In this document: positions 8,263 to 15,754 of the stretch, piece after piece
Numbering within the stretch: the stretch's first letter is position 1
Layout: every line of letters starts with the position of its first letter
From: an uncultured Lachnospiraceae bacterium
GTDB taxonomy: Bacteria > Bacillota > Clostridia > Lachnospirales > Lachnospiraceae
Reading direction: 5' to 3'
Length of the DNA: 42,403 bases
NCBI GenBank assembly: GCA_947626365.1
Contig: CANQRW010000025.1
Location: 1-42,403, forward strand
Position numbers and translations under genes: made by a program
Notes under the pieces: model-generated
Seen by the model: only the letters and a program-made list of their open reading frames with translations
Database searches by the model: none
Told to the model about the DNA's origin: nothing

Positions 8263-8291
8263 TTGACGGAAAGAACCGTCCGCGCTATAAT
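8263..8291 (+). promoter_or_regulatory. Promoter for rqcH
   Basis: TTGACG (8263-8268), 17 bases, TATAAT (8286-8291). Near-consensus vegetative promoter about 48 bases before the rqcH start; only 24 bases separate its -35 box from that of the divergent yicC promoter. Confidence 0.87.
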
Positions 8292-8297
8292 GTCACT

Positions 8298-8314
8298 GGC
8301 GGCAGACTGCCGCC
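8298..8314 (+). other. Hairpin in the rqcH 5' leader
   Basis: GGCGGCA (8298-8304) and TGCCGCC (8308-8314) form a perfect 7-bp GC-rich stem with a 3-base loop at the very start of the rqcH transcript, 14 bases before the GGAGG site. It could stabilise the 5' end of the mRNA; no known riboswitch fits. Confidence 0.55.
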
Positions 8315-8339
8315 GCACAATAAATCCGGAGGAAATACC

Positions 8340-10127
8340 ATGGCATTTGACGGAATCGTGATCGCCAATTTAGTGAAAGATATGAAAGAACGTCTGGAAG
8401 GGGCCAAGATTACCAAAATTGCCCAGCCGGAGAAAGACGAGCTTTTATTCACCATCAAAAATTACAGGGAGACTTACCGGCTTCTGATGTCGGCCAGCGC
8501 AAGCCTGCCTCTGCTCTATTTTACAGAAACCAACAAGCCGGGGCCCCTGACCGCCCCCAATTTCTGCATGCTTCTGAGAAAGCATATCGGCAGCGGCCGC
8601 ATCGTAAAGGTATCCCAGCCGGGCCTGGAACGGATCGTCGAGTTTGAGATTGAGCATCTGGACGAGATGGGGGACCTATGCCGGAAAAAGCTGATCGTGG
8701 AGCTTATGGGCAAGCACAGCAATATCATCTTCTGCAGAGACGACGGAATCATCCTGGACAGCATCAAACACGTATCCGCCCAGATCAGTTCTGTCCGCGA
8801 AGTATTGCCGGGCCGGGAATATTTTATCCCTCAAACGGTGGAAAAGCTGAATCCTCTTACCGCATCGGAAGCTGAATTCGCCGACCGGATGCGCCGGACA
8901 CCTGCCCCTGTTCAGAAGGCCCTTTATATGAACTTCACCGGTATCAGCCCTATCGTGGGCACGGAGCTCTGTCATCTGGCCTCCACAGACGGCGACCGTT
9001 CCGCCAATGAATTGTCAGATACAGAACTGGTCCACCTGTATCACACATTCGCCCTCCTCATGGAAGATGTAAGGGAGGGTCATTTCACTTCCAATATCGT
9101 CTATCGCGGCGGGGAACCGGTAGAATTCGCGTCCGTGCCGCTGACGTGCTACGGCTACAGGTATGATGATGGCAATTTGGGCTATACTGACAACTCCGGC
9201 GAAAACGGATACTACGCCCAGGTTTTCGATTCCGTAAGCCGGCTTCTGGAGACTTACTACGCTTCCCGGGATGCCGTCACCCGGATCCGCCAGAAATCCG
9301 TTGACTTGCGCAAGATTGTCCAGACGGCCCTGGAGCGGAATTACAAGAAATATGATCTGCAGCTGAAACAGCTGAAAGACACGGAAAAGCGGGATAAATA
9401 CAAGATTTACGGAGAACTTCTCAACACCTACGGCTATGAACTGACCGGCGGCGAGAAGGAGCTTCGCTGTCTCAATTACTACACCAACGAAGAAATCCGC
9501 ATTCCTCTGGACCCCCAGCTGACCGCCCGCGAGAATTCTCAGAAATTTTTTGACAAATACAATAAACTGAAACGAACCTTTGAAGCCATGACGCAGCAGA
9601 CGGAAGAGACAAAGAAAGAAATCGACCACCTGGAATCCATCGCTACCTCTCTGGAGATTGCCCTAAAAGAAGACGACCTGGTCCAGATCAAGGAAGAACT
9701 GATGGAGTACGGCTACATCAAGCGCCGCCATGCCGGCGGCAAAAAGCCGAAGATTACCAGCAAACCCTTCCACTACCTCTCCTCCGACGGCTTCCACATC
9801 TATGTGGGCAAGAACAATTACCAGAACGAAGAACTGACCTTCAAGTTCGCCTCCGGAGGCGACTGGTGGTTCCACGCCAAGGGAATCCCCGGCTCCCACG
9901 TCATTGTGAAATCCGAGGGCAAAGAGCTCCCCGACCGTGTCTTCGAGGAGGCAGGCGCACTGGCCGCCTACTACTCCAAAGGCCGGAACAATGATAAGGT
10001 AGAAATCGACTATATCCAGAAAAAGCATATCCGCAAGGTAGCCGGAGCCGCCCCCGGATTCGTCATCTACCACACCAACTACTCTCTCATGGCGGAGCCC
10101 AGGGCGGACCTGAAGGAGATTCCGTAA
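8340..10127 (+). CDS. rqcH: RqcH (NFACT family) ribosome quality control protein
   Basis: 595 residues, typical length. N-terminal NFACT-N domain (MAFDGIVIANLVKDM; NFCMLLRKHI near residue 80), a central coiled coil of about residues 310-450, and a C-terminal NFACT-R domain (SSDGFHIYVGKNNYQNEELT, then WWFHAKGIPGSHV). RqcH is the bacterial Rqc2/NEMF homologue: it binds stalled 50S subunits with peptidyl-tRNA and directs C-terminal Ala tailing for degradation. Older annotations call it fibronectin-binding protein. The GGAGG site is 7 bases before the ATG. After the NFACT-N motif the sequence reads GLER where many homologues have GLDR; this conservative change may be lineage-typical. It is transcribed alone, facing a convergent ATPase gene across a large palindrome. 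Confidence 0.93.
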   Translation: MAFDGIVIANLVKDMKERLEGAKITKIAQPEKDELLFTIKNYRETYRLLMSASASLPLLYFTETNKPGPLTAPNFCMLLRKHIGSGRIVKVSQPGLERIVEFEIEHLDEMGDLCRKKLIVELMGKHSNIIFCRDDGIILDSIKHVSAQISSVREVLPGREYFIPQTVEKLNPLTASEAEFADRMRRTPAPVQKALYMNFTGISPIVGTELCHLASTDGDRSANELSDTELVHLYHTFALLMEDVREGHFTSNIVYRGGEPVEFASVPLTCYGYRYDDGNLGYTDNSGENGYYAQVFDSVSRLLETYYASRDAVTRIRQKSVDLRKIVQTALERNYKKYDLQLKQLKDTEKRDKYKIYGELLNTYGYELTGGEKELRCLNYYTNEEIRIPLDPQLTARENSQKFFDKYNKLKRTFEAMTQQTEETKKEIDHLESIATSLEIALKEDDLVQIKEELMEYGYIKRRHAGGKKPKITSKPFHYLSSDGFHIYVGKNNYQNEELTFKFASGGDWWFHAKGIPGSHVIVKSEGKELPDRVFEEAGALAAYYSKGRNNDKVEIDYIQKKHIRKVAGAAPGFVIYHTNYSLMAEPRADLKEIP

Positions 10128-10142
10128 AATAGGATTTTGCCT

Positions 10143-10226
10143 GCAGGATTCACCGCCTGCGGCGGGCCGCGTCAACGGCATCTTCAGCCCAACGGCATCT
10201 TCAGCCCCGCCGCAGCGCGATCCTGC
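10143..10226. repeat. Large palindrome with internal 17-bp tandem duplication
   Basis: Outer arms GCAGGAT (10143-10149) and ATCCTGC (10220-10226); inner arms GCGGCGGG (10159-10166) and CCCGCCGC (10206-10213). Between them a 17-base unit is exactly duplicated (10173-10189 and 10190-10206, starting CAACGGCATC). It fills the gap between convergent rqcH and the DUF4143 ATPase gene. No T tract follows on either strand, so it is not a typical terminator. Confidence 0.7.
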
Positions 10227-10292
10227 CCGAATCGTTTCCTGGTCTCCGGCCGGAAAGATACTGCACCTGTATACTCTTATTATACCTGCATA

Positions 10293-11633
10293 TTATCCTG
10301 CTTCTCCGGCTTTTTTCAGATACTCCTTCACCTTCCACACAAGATACAGAGGCACGCTGTACGTCAGCGTTTCTTCTACCGGGTTCTCCCCCGCGTTTTT
10401 CATGGAAAAACGGAATCCTATGTTCGGACTGTATTTCTTACAATACTGCCGGTAGCTTTTCGCCTGGGTGTGCAGCTCGGCCTTCGCCTCCGCGGGAATG
10501 ATCTGACCGTCATATTCAAACAGAAAATCCACCTCCGCCAAGTTCCCGGACCGCCAGAAATAAGGGGTGATCCCCAGAGCCGTAAGCTCCGTCAGCACAA
10601 AATTTTCCGTAAACGCTCCCTTATCATTCCGATAATCAGCAGAATCCTCAAGAATCGTCCGGTAAGAGACCCCGGACTTTCGCCTCAGCAGCCCCACATC
10701 AGCCATATAGAGTTTAAAATAAGCCGTGTTCGCGCAGTAAGACAACGGCAGTTCCGGCGCGGTGACCATTTCCAGCCGGTAGACAAGCCCGGAGTCCGCC
10801 AGCCACTCCAGCGCGTCCTCCAACTCGGCCGACCGCTTGCCGGCTTTCACATGGGAGAACACAAACTTATTGTTCTCCTTCGCCAGCTGAACCGGAATGG
10901 AATCCCAGATCCAGCCAAGCTTCGGAACATCACCCCTGGGAGCGTATTTCGCGAAATCACTGGCATAATCCAGAAGAAGCTGATCCTGCAGCCGCTCCAC
11001 CTGCTCAAAATTGTGAGTCTCCGCCCATTTGGCCACGATTTCAGGCATTCCGCCTACCACGTAATAATACCGCAGTTCCTTCTCCAGCGCCGCCGTATAA
11101 AACTCCGGCAGTTCCCTCCGGATATCATATTTTTCAAGTCCCCGCAGCAGCTCCGCTCCGCCATCGGCTCTCACAAACTCCGCAAACGTCATGGGGTACA
11201 TCCGCAGGCGGTCTACCTTTCCCACCGGAAATGAGATCGCGTCCCGTTTAAGCGAAACCCCCAGCAGCGAACCCGCGCAGATGATATGCAGCTGCCGCAG
11301 ATTTTCACAGAAATATTTCAGGGATGTGATCGCCTCCGGACACGCCTGCACCTCATCGAATATAACCAGGGTTTTTCCCGGAACGATCTGCCTTCCCCGA
11401 ATTGTATTGCCCAACTCGTCCAGAATTCGGTTCACGTCAAAATCATACCGAAATACAGAGGCCAGCCGGCGATTCCCCTCAAAATAGAAATAGGCCACGT
11501 CCTCAAAATAATCCTCTCCGAACTTTTTACAGATATAGGTCTTCCCGCACTGTCTGACGCCTGTCAGAAGAAGCGGTTTCCGGTCCTCCGAATCCTTCCA
11601 TGCAGCCAGCCTCTTCATGATATCACGTTCCAT
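10293..11633 (-). CDS. AAA ATPase with C-terminal DUF4143 domain, orphan
   Basis: 446 residues. An N-terminal AAA_14-type ATPase has Walker A GVRQCGKT at about residues 21-28 and Walker B LVIFDEVQACPEA near residue 95, followed by a GSLLGVSL sensor-like motif; the C-terminal half is a DUF4143 domain with an F(x)WRSGNLAEVDFLFEYDG segment, which resembles a PD-(D/E)XK nuclease-like core (E-V-D and later AEAK). These proteins are common, patchily distributed and of unknown function; some sit near toxin-like or defence genes, but nothing of that kind is adjacent here. Start ATG has GGAGG five bases upstream. The gene is isolated, has its own candidate promoter and is flanked on both sides by large palindromes, consistent with a movable accessory gene. 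Confidence 0.85.
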   Translation of the reverse strand: MERDIMKRLAAWKDSEDRKPLLLTGVRQCGKTYICKKFGEDYFEDVAYFYFEGNRRLASVFRYDFDVNRILDELGNTIRGRQIVPGKTLVIFDEVQACPEAITSLKYFCENLRQLHIICAGSLLGVSLKRDAISFPVGKVDRLRMYPMTFAEFVRADGGAELLRGLEKYDIRRELPEFYTAALEKELRYYYVVGGMPEIVAKWAETHNFEQVERLQDQLLLDYASDFAKYAPRGDVPKLGWIWDSIPVQLAKENNKFVFSHVKAGKRSAELEDALEWLADSGLVYRLEMVTAPELPLSYCANTAYFKLYMADVGLLRRKSGVSYRTILEDSADYRNDKGAFTENFVLTELTALGITPYFWRSGNLAEVDFLFEYDGQIIPAEAKAELHTQAKSYRQYCKKYSPNIGFRFSMKNAGENPVEETLTYSVPLYLVWKVKEYLKKAGEAG

Positions 11634-11694
11634 ACACGCCTCCGCTCTGTCCTCAAGCCCATTAAACTCACAACCATTTCATTCCGTTATCATC

Positions 11695-11723
11695 ATTTTA
11701 TCATGCGCGTTCTCTCATTACAA
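11695..11723 (-). promoter_or_regulatory. Candidate promoter for the DUF4143 ATPase
   Basis: Minus strand: TTGTAA (11723-11718), 17 bases, TAAAAT (11700-11695), with TG one base upstream of the -10 box (extended -10). It lies about 60 bases before the start codon and directly next to the palindrome at 11734-11785. Confidence 0.6.
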
Positions 11724-11733
11724 GTAAAACTTG

Positions 11734-11785
11734 CAAAAGTCCTATGACTTTCGCAAGTTATCTTGCGTTTTTCATAGGACTTTTG
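11734..11785. repeat. 52-bp near-perfect palindrome with alternative folds
   Basis: Arms CAAAAGTCCTATGA (11734-11747) and TCATAGGACTTTTG (11772-11785) pair perfectly over 14 bp; after a 4/4 internal loop, CGCAAG/CTTGCG (11752-11757, 11762-11767) gives another 6 bp with a TTAT loop. A competing fold pairs AACTTGC (11728-11734) with GCAAGTT (11753-11759) plus AAAGT/ACTTT, with a 6-base loop. It lies between the TSUP transporter stop and the ATPase promoter. Confidence 0.8.
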
Positions 11786-11805
11786 TGAATACAGCCTTCT
11801 TCCAT

Positions 11806-12570
11806 CTAATACACGCCCAGAATCTTTAAAAACAACAGAAACAGCACCAGCAGAATGCTGGGCCGCACGATCTTTGAGCCCTTGGTCATCACCAGGGAGG
11901 AGCCAATCCAGGCCCCGGCCATGTTGCAGGCGGCCGCCGCCAGACCCAGGGAAAAGATCACCTGTCCGCTGAGGAAATAGACGGCAAAGGAGGTCACATT
12001 GGTGGTCCAGTTGATGACCTTGGACTGGCCGTTGGCCCGCTTCATAGGCAGTTTGGCAAATACCGTCAGGGCAATGATCAGGAAGGTTCCCGTTCCGGGG
12101 CCGTAGAACCCGTCATAAAAACCGATGATCAGCGCCGCCAGGAAGGAAATCACATAAACCCTCCGGTTCAGGATCAGCTCGTCGCTGTCCTCGTCCGCCG
12201 GAAACAGTTTCTTGTTGAGAACGATAAACGCCGTCACCGGAAGAACCACGAACAGGATGTATTTCATAGCGGCCTCATCTACCGTCAGGGAAATCCGCGC
12301 TCCCAGAAAGGAGCCGATCATGGCGGCGATAACCGTAGGAATGGCCAGCCGGAGGCTGACCATTTTCGCTTTGATAAACTTTGCCGTCGCCAGAGTCGTC
12401 CCGCAGGCGGAGGACAGCTTGTTTGTGGCAATCGCCATATGTACCGGTATCCCGGCAATCATGTAGGCGGGCAGGGAAATCAGTCCTCCCCCGCCGCCGA
12501 TGGCGTCTACCAGCCCGGCCAGAAAGACCAGGGGGCAGACAATTATAAACATAACTGGTGTAAGCTGCAT
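11806..12570 (-). CDS. TSUP family (TauE/SafE) membrane transporter
   Basis: 254 residues with about seven to eight hydrophobic segments. Typical TSUP signature: two half-repeats, the first with a GLVDAIGGGGGLISLP motif at about residues 19-34, the second with GFYDGFYGPGTGTF near residues 149-162. Family members export or import small sulfur- or carbon-containing anions (sulfite, sulfoacetate, others); the substrate cannot be read from sequence. A weak AGGAAA site precedes the ATG. Upstream, a TATAAT box abuts a 24-base inverted repeat that could act as an operator. It appears to be transcribed alone, between thrH and the ATPase. Confidence 0.9.
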   Translation of the reverse strand: MQLTPVMFIIVCPLVFLAGLVDAIGGGGGLISLPAYMIAGIPVHMAIATNKLSSACGTTLATAKFIKAKMVSLRLAIPTVIAAMIGSFLGARISLTVDEAAMKYILFVVLPVTAFIVLNKKLFPADEDSDELILNRRVYVISFLAALIIGFYDGFYGPGTGTFLIIALTVFAKLPMKRANGQSKVINWTTNVTSFAVYFLSGQVIFSLGLAAAACNMAGAWIGSSLVMTKGSKIVRPSILLVLFLLFLKILGVY

Positions 12571-12605
12571 AAATCTATCATTTCCTAAACTTTAATTATA
12601 ATGTT

Positions 12606-12629
12606 GGGGTCAAAAGGTGTTTTGACCCC
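12606..12629. repeat. 24-bp perfect inverted repeat upstream of the TSUP transporter
   Basis: GGGGTCAAAA (12606-12615), 4-base centre, TTTTGACCCC (12620-12629). On the minus strand it ends 5 bases before a TATAAT (12600-12595), so it covers the region between the -35 and -10 positions of the transporter promoter. It could be an operator, a terminator-like stem or one half of a repetitive element with the next hairpin. Confidence 0.65.
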
Positions 12630-12640
12630 CTATGATGCAG

Positions 12641-12672
12641 GGATTGTTCCGCGCTTTGCGCTCCCACAATCC
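12641..12672. repeat. Second hairpin next to the GGGGTCAAAA repeat
   Basis: GGATTGT (12641-12647) and ACAATCC (12666-12672) enclose an inner GCGC-TTT-GCGC hairpin (12651-12661), separated by small TCC/TCCC bulges. It lies 11 bases from the 24-bp inverted repeat; the two together look like one composite intergenic element between thrH and the transporter. Confidence 0.6.
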
Positions 12673-12721
12673 TACGCCCGGGAAGACAGTCCGCCGGACA
12701 CATATCATGAATTCCGGCTTT

Positions 12722-13333
12722 CTAGTTAAACGGATCCAGGGCTTCCTTTATGGCAGCCAGCAGATCGTCAAACTCCTCAAATGCCTGCAGATCCGGATTG
12801 TCGGCGATGATCTTCTCCGTGCTCTTAAACAAAAACCCTGCCTTGCTGGCCCGGATCATGCCCAGATCGTTGTAGCTGTCGCCGGCGGCAATGGTCTCAT
12901 AGCCGATGGACTGAAGGGCCTTGACGGTACTCAGCTTGGACTGCTCCACTCGCATCTTAAACCCGGTCACTTCCCCGTTTTCCGCCACCTCCAGAGTGTT
13001 GCAGAAAATGGTAGGCCAGCCCAGCTTCTTCATAAGGGGCTTAGCAAACTGGGTAAAGGTGTCGCTTAAGATGATCACCTGCGTTACGCTGCGAAGCTCG
13101 TCCAGGAACTCTTTGGCTCCCGGCATGGGATCGATGGTGGCGATCACGTCCTGAATCTCCTTAAGTCCCAGACCGTGTTCCTTCAGAATCCCAAGCCGCC
13201 ACTTCATCAGTTTATTGTAATCCGGCTCGTCCCGGGTCGTCCTCTTCAGCTCCGGGATCCCGCTGGCCTTGGAAAAAGCGATCCAGATTTCCGGCACCAG
13301 AACGCCTTCCATATCAAGACATACGACATTCAT
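12722..13333 (-). CDS. thrH: ThrH-type phosphoserine phosphatase / homoserine phosphotransferase (HAD)
   Basis: 203 residues. The opening MNVVCLDMEGVLVPEIWIAF has the DxE form of the HAD nucleophile motif that typifies ThrH rather than SerB (which has DxD). Further HAD motifs are IILSDTF and AAGDSYNDLGM. Pseudomonas ThrH dephosphorylates phosphoserine and can transfer the phosphate to homoserine. The ATG at 13333 is chosen because GGGAGG lies 7 bases before it; a longer frame would start inside that site at TTG. It follows serS by 41 bases, so serine production and seryl-tRNA charging are probably co-expressed. Confidence 0.9.
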   Translation of the reverse strand: MNVVCLDMEGVLVPEIWIAFSKASGIPELKRTTRDEPDYNKLMKWRLGILKEHGLGLKEIQDVIATIDPMPGAKEFLDELRSVTQVIILSDTFTQFAKPLMKKLGWPTIFCNTLEVAENGEVTGFKMRVEQSKLSTVKALQSIGYETIAAGDSYNDLGMIRASKAGFLFKSTEKIIADNPDLQAFEEFDDLLAAIKEALDPFN

Positions 13334-13374
13334 ATAAAATCCTCCCAATCTTTCCTAATTAAAAGCGCCGGTCT

Positions 13375-14670
13375 CTATTTCTGCGCCGTCTTGGGCACCA
13401 GCAAGGTCATGCCGCCCATATACGGCTGAAGCACCTTGGGAATCCGGACCGTTCCGTCCGCCTGCAGATTGTTCTCCAGAAACGCAATGAGCATACGGGG
13501 CGGAGCCACTACCGTATTGTTCAGAGTGTGGGCGAAATATTTGCCCTTCTCTCCTTCCACACGGATCCTCAGGCGGCGTGCCTGGGCGTCACCCAGATTG
13601 GAGCAGGAACCTACTTCGAAATACTTCTTCTGGCGGGGAGACCATGCCTCCACGTCGCAGGATTTCACTTTCAGATCCGCCAGATCACCGGAGCAGCATT
13701 CCAGGGTCCGGACCGGAATATCCATGGAACGGAACAGATCCACCGTATTCTGCCACAGCTTGTCATACCACATGGGAGATTCCTCCGGTTTGCAGACCAC
13801 GATCATCTCCTGCTTCTCAAACTGATGGATCCGGTACACACCCCTCTCCTCAATGCCGTGTGCGCCCTTCTCCTTGCGGAAACAGGGGGAATAGCTGGTC
13901 AGTGTCTTGGGCAGCTGGCTCTCCGGAGTGATGGTGTCAATGAATTTGCCGATCATGGAGTGTTCGCTGGTACCGATCAGGTACAGATCCTCTCCCTCGA
14001 TCTTATACATCATAGCGTCCATCTCCGCGAAGGACATGACGCCGGTGACCACGTTGCTGCGAATCATGAAAGGCGGCACACAGTAGGTAAAGCCCCGGTC
14101 GATCATAAAATCGCGGGCATAGGCGATCACCGCCGAGTGAAGTCTGGCAATGTCTCCCATCAGGTAATAGAAGCCGTTGCCTGCCACGCGGCCCGCAGCG
14201 TCCAGATCGATGCCGTCGAAGGTCTTCATAATATCTGTATGATAAGGAATCTCAAAATCAGGAACCACCGGCTCGCCGAAGCGCTGCAGCTCCACATTCT
14301 CGCTGTCGTCCTTTCCGATGGGGACGCTGGGATCAATGATGTTGGGAATGGTCATCATGATCTTCAGGATCCGCTCCTCCAGCTCCGCCTCTTCCTTCTC
14401 AAGCTCGGCCAGACGTGCCGCATTGGCCGTCACCTGAGTCTTCACAGACTCAGCCTCTTCCTTTTTGCCCTGGGCCATCAGCTGGCCGATCTGCTTGGAC
14501 AGCTTATTGCGGGAAGCCCGCAGATTATCTCCCTCGCTCTTGGCCGCCCGGTTCCTGGCGTCCAGCTCAATCACCTCATCCACCAGCGGAAGCTTGGCGT
14601 CCTGAAATTTATTGCGAATATTCTGTTTTACAATCTCAGGGTTCTCCCTGACAAACCTAAGATCCAGCAT
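13375..14670 (-). CDS. serS: Seryl-tRNA synthetase
   Basis: 431 residues, normal length. N-terminal coiled-coil tRNA-binding arm (about residues 30-105), then the class II catalytic core with motif 2 region (ERGVYRIHQFEKQEM) and motif 3 near the C-terminus (NTVVAPPRMLIAFLENN). It charges tRNA-Ser with serine and also tRNA-Sec where present. A good AGGAGG site lies 6 bases before the ATG. The 137-base upstream region has TTGACT and TTGACA hexamers and a TATACT box, but the spacings are not ideal, and no T-box leader motif is seen. Confidence 0.97.
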   Translation of the reverse strand: MLDLRFVRENPEIVKQNIRNKFQDAKLPLVDEVIELDARNRAAKSEGDNLRASRNKLSKQIGQLMAQGKKEEAESVKTQVTANAARLAELEKEEAELEERILKIMMTIPNIIDPSVPIGKDDSENVELQRFGEPVVPDFEIPYHTDIMKTFDGIDLDAAGRVAGNGFYYLMGDIARLHSAVIAYARDFMIDRGFTYCVPPFMIRSNVVTGVMSFAEMDAMMYKIEGEDLYLIGTSEHSMIGKFIDTITPESQLPKTLTSYSPCFRKEKGAHGIEERGVYRIHQFEKQEMIVVCKPEESPMWYDKLWQNTVDLFRSMDIPVRTLECCSGDLADLKVKSCDVEAWSPRQKKYFEVGSCSNLGDAQARRLRIRVEGEKGKYFAHTLNNTVVAPPRMLIAFLENNLQADGTVRIPKVLQPYMGGMTLLVPKTAQK

Positions 14671-14807
14671 AATTTCCTCCTGAAATACATGATTCTTGAA
14701 ATTTTGTCAACAGTATACACCAAAAAGTCAAGAATGAAAACCCCCTTTTTCTCAGAATATTACAGTAAAAAATTGTGGTATCGATCCGCAGCGCAATGAC
14801 ACTCGCC

Positions 14808-15647
14808 TTATCCGCGGTTCACTCTCCTCACCAGCTCCGGCAGCGCCTTCTCAAATTTTACGCCGTACCAGTGGCTGTCATCATCCATGGTCTTTCGGAT
14901 ACAGTCCACAGTGAAATCCGCCGCGATGCCAGCCGCGTCAAAAACGGACCGGCCCTGCATCAGCGCTCCCACGAACGCGGAGGCATAGCAGTCTCCTGTC
15001 CCGTGAAAGTTTTTGGGCAGTTTTTCGTGAAAATAATAACTTGTCTTTCCGTTCTGACGAATGGCCACTCCGAGCTTGTCCGGCTCATAGCTGATTCCCT
15101 TCATGACCACACATTTCGCCCCAAGAGCGGATACTTTATCGAGAAGCTTCTCAACATAGGCCTCATCTTTCGGTTCTTCCTCGTAGGGAGTTCCGGTCAT
15201 AAAACAGGCCTCCGTAATATTCGGCAGCGTTATATCGGCAATTCCGCACAAATCTCCCATCCTGCGGGCAAACTCCTCTGTAAATCCATAATACAGCCGG
15301 CCATGATCCGCCATAGCCGGATCCACGATCCGCAGACCGCCTGGCGCCAGGGTGTCGTCCATGATCTTCTGCACATACGTAATCTGGTCCATGCTTCCCA
15401 GATATCCGGTGTAGACCGCGTCGAACTGAATCCCCTCGCTTTTCCAGTGATTGCTGATATCCAGCATATCTCCGCTCAGATCACGAAAGGTATATCCCTT
15501 GAAACCGCCGGTGTGGGTGGAAAGCACTGCCGACGGCAGGATCCCCGCCTCGATTCCGCAGGCAGAGATAATAGGCAGCGCCACAGTCAGGGAACACTGT
15601 CCCACACAGGAGATATCCTGAATCGTCAAAATCCGTTTGTCCTTCAT
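14808..15647 (-). CDS. Pyridoxal/pyridoxamine kinase (PdxY/PdxK family)
   Basis: 279 residues from the ATG at 15647, chosen because GGAGGAGGAA lies just upstream; a longer frame adds 9 unlikely residues. Ribokinase-fold signatures: QDISCVGQCSLTVALP at the N-terminus, TGYLGSMDQI, and the C-terminal anion-hole motif FHGTGDCYASAFVG with the catalytic Asp in GTGD. It phosphorylates vitamin B6 vitamers to PLP/PMP, the cofactor of serine and amino acid enzymes. It appears to be a single-gene unit between thiN and serS. Confidence 0.88.
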   Translation of the reverse strand: MKDKRILTIQDISCVGQCSLTVALPIISACGIEAGILPSAVLSTHTGGFKGYTFRDLSGDMLDISNHWKSEGIQFDAVYTGYLGSMDQITYVQKIMDDTLAPGGLRIVDPAMADHGRLYYGFTEEFARRMGDLCGIADITLPNITEACFMTGTPYEEEPKDEAYVEKLLDKVSALGAKCVVMKGISYEPDKLGVAIRQNGKTSYYFHEKLPKNFHGTGDCYASAFVGALMQGRSVFDAAGIAADFTVDCIRKTMDDDSHWYGVKFEKALPELVRRVNRG

Positions 15648-15714
15648 ATTGTTTCTTCCTCCTCCGTCTGGCATTTTGAAGTATGCTTCAGTCTAACATA
15701 GATTTGGAATGATA

Positions 15715-15744
15715 ATTATATCCAGTTTTAATATTTTAGGTCAT
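15715..15744 (-). promoter_or_regulatory. Possible promoter for the pyridoxal kinase gene
   Basis: Minus strand ATGACC (15744-15739), 18 bases, TATAAT (15720-15715). The -10 box is perfect but the -35 box is weak (three to four matches), so activator dependence or a different start is possible. Confidence 0.4.
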
Positions 15745-15754
15745 ACCAGATTGC

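Noticed and set aside
10293-11633. DUF4143 ATPase as part of a defence system
   Set aside because: No nuclease, toxin, methylase or other defence gene is adjacent; the neighbours are core genes and a transporter.
14671-14807. Possible T-box leader upstream of serS
   Set aside because: The region is only 137 bases and lacks the conserved T-box sequence and a terminator/antiterminator pair.
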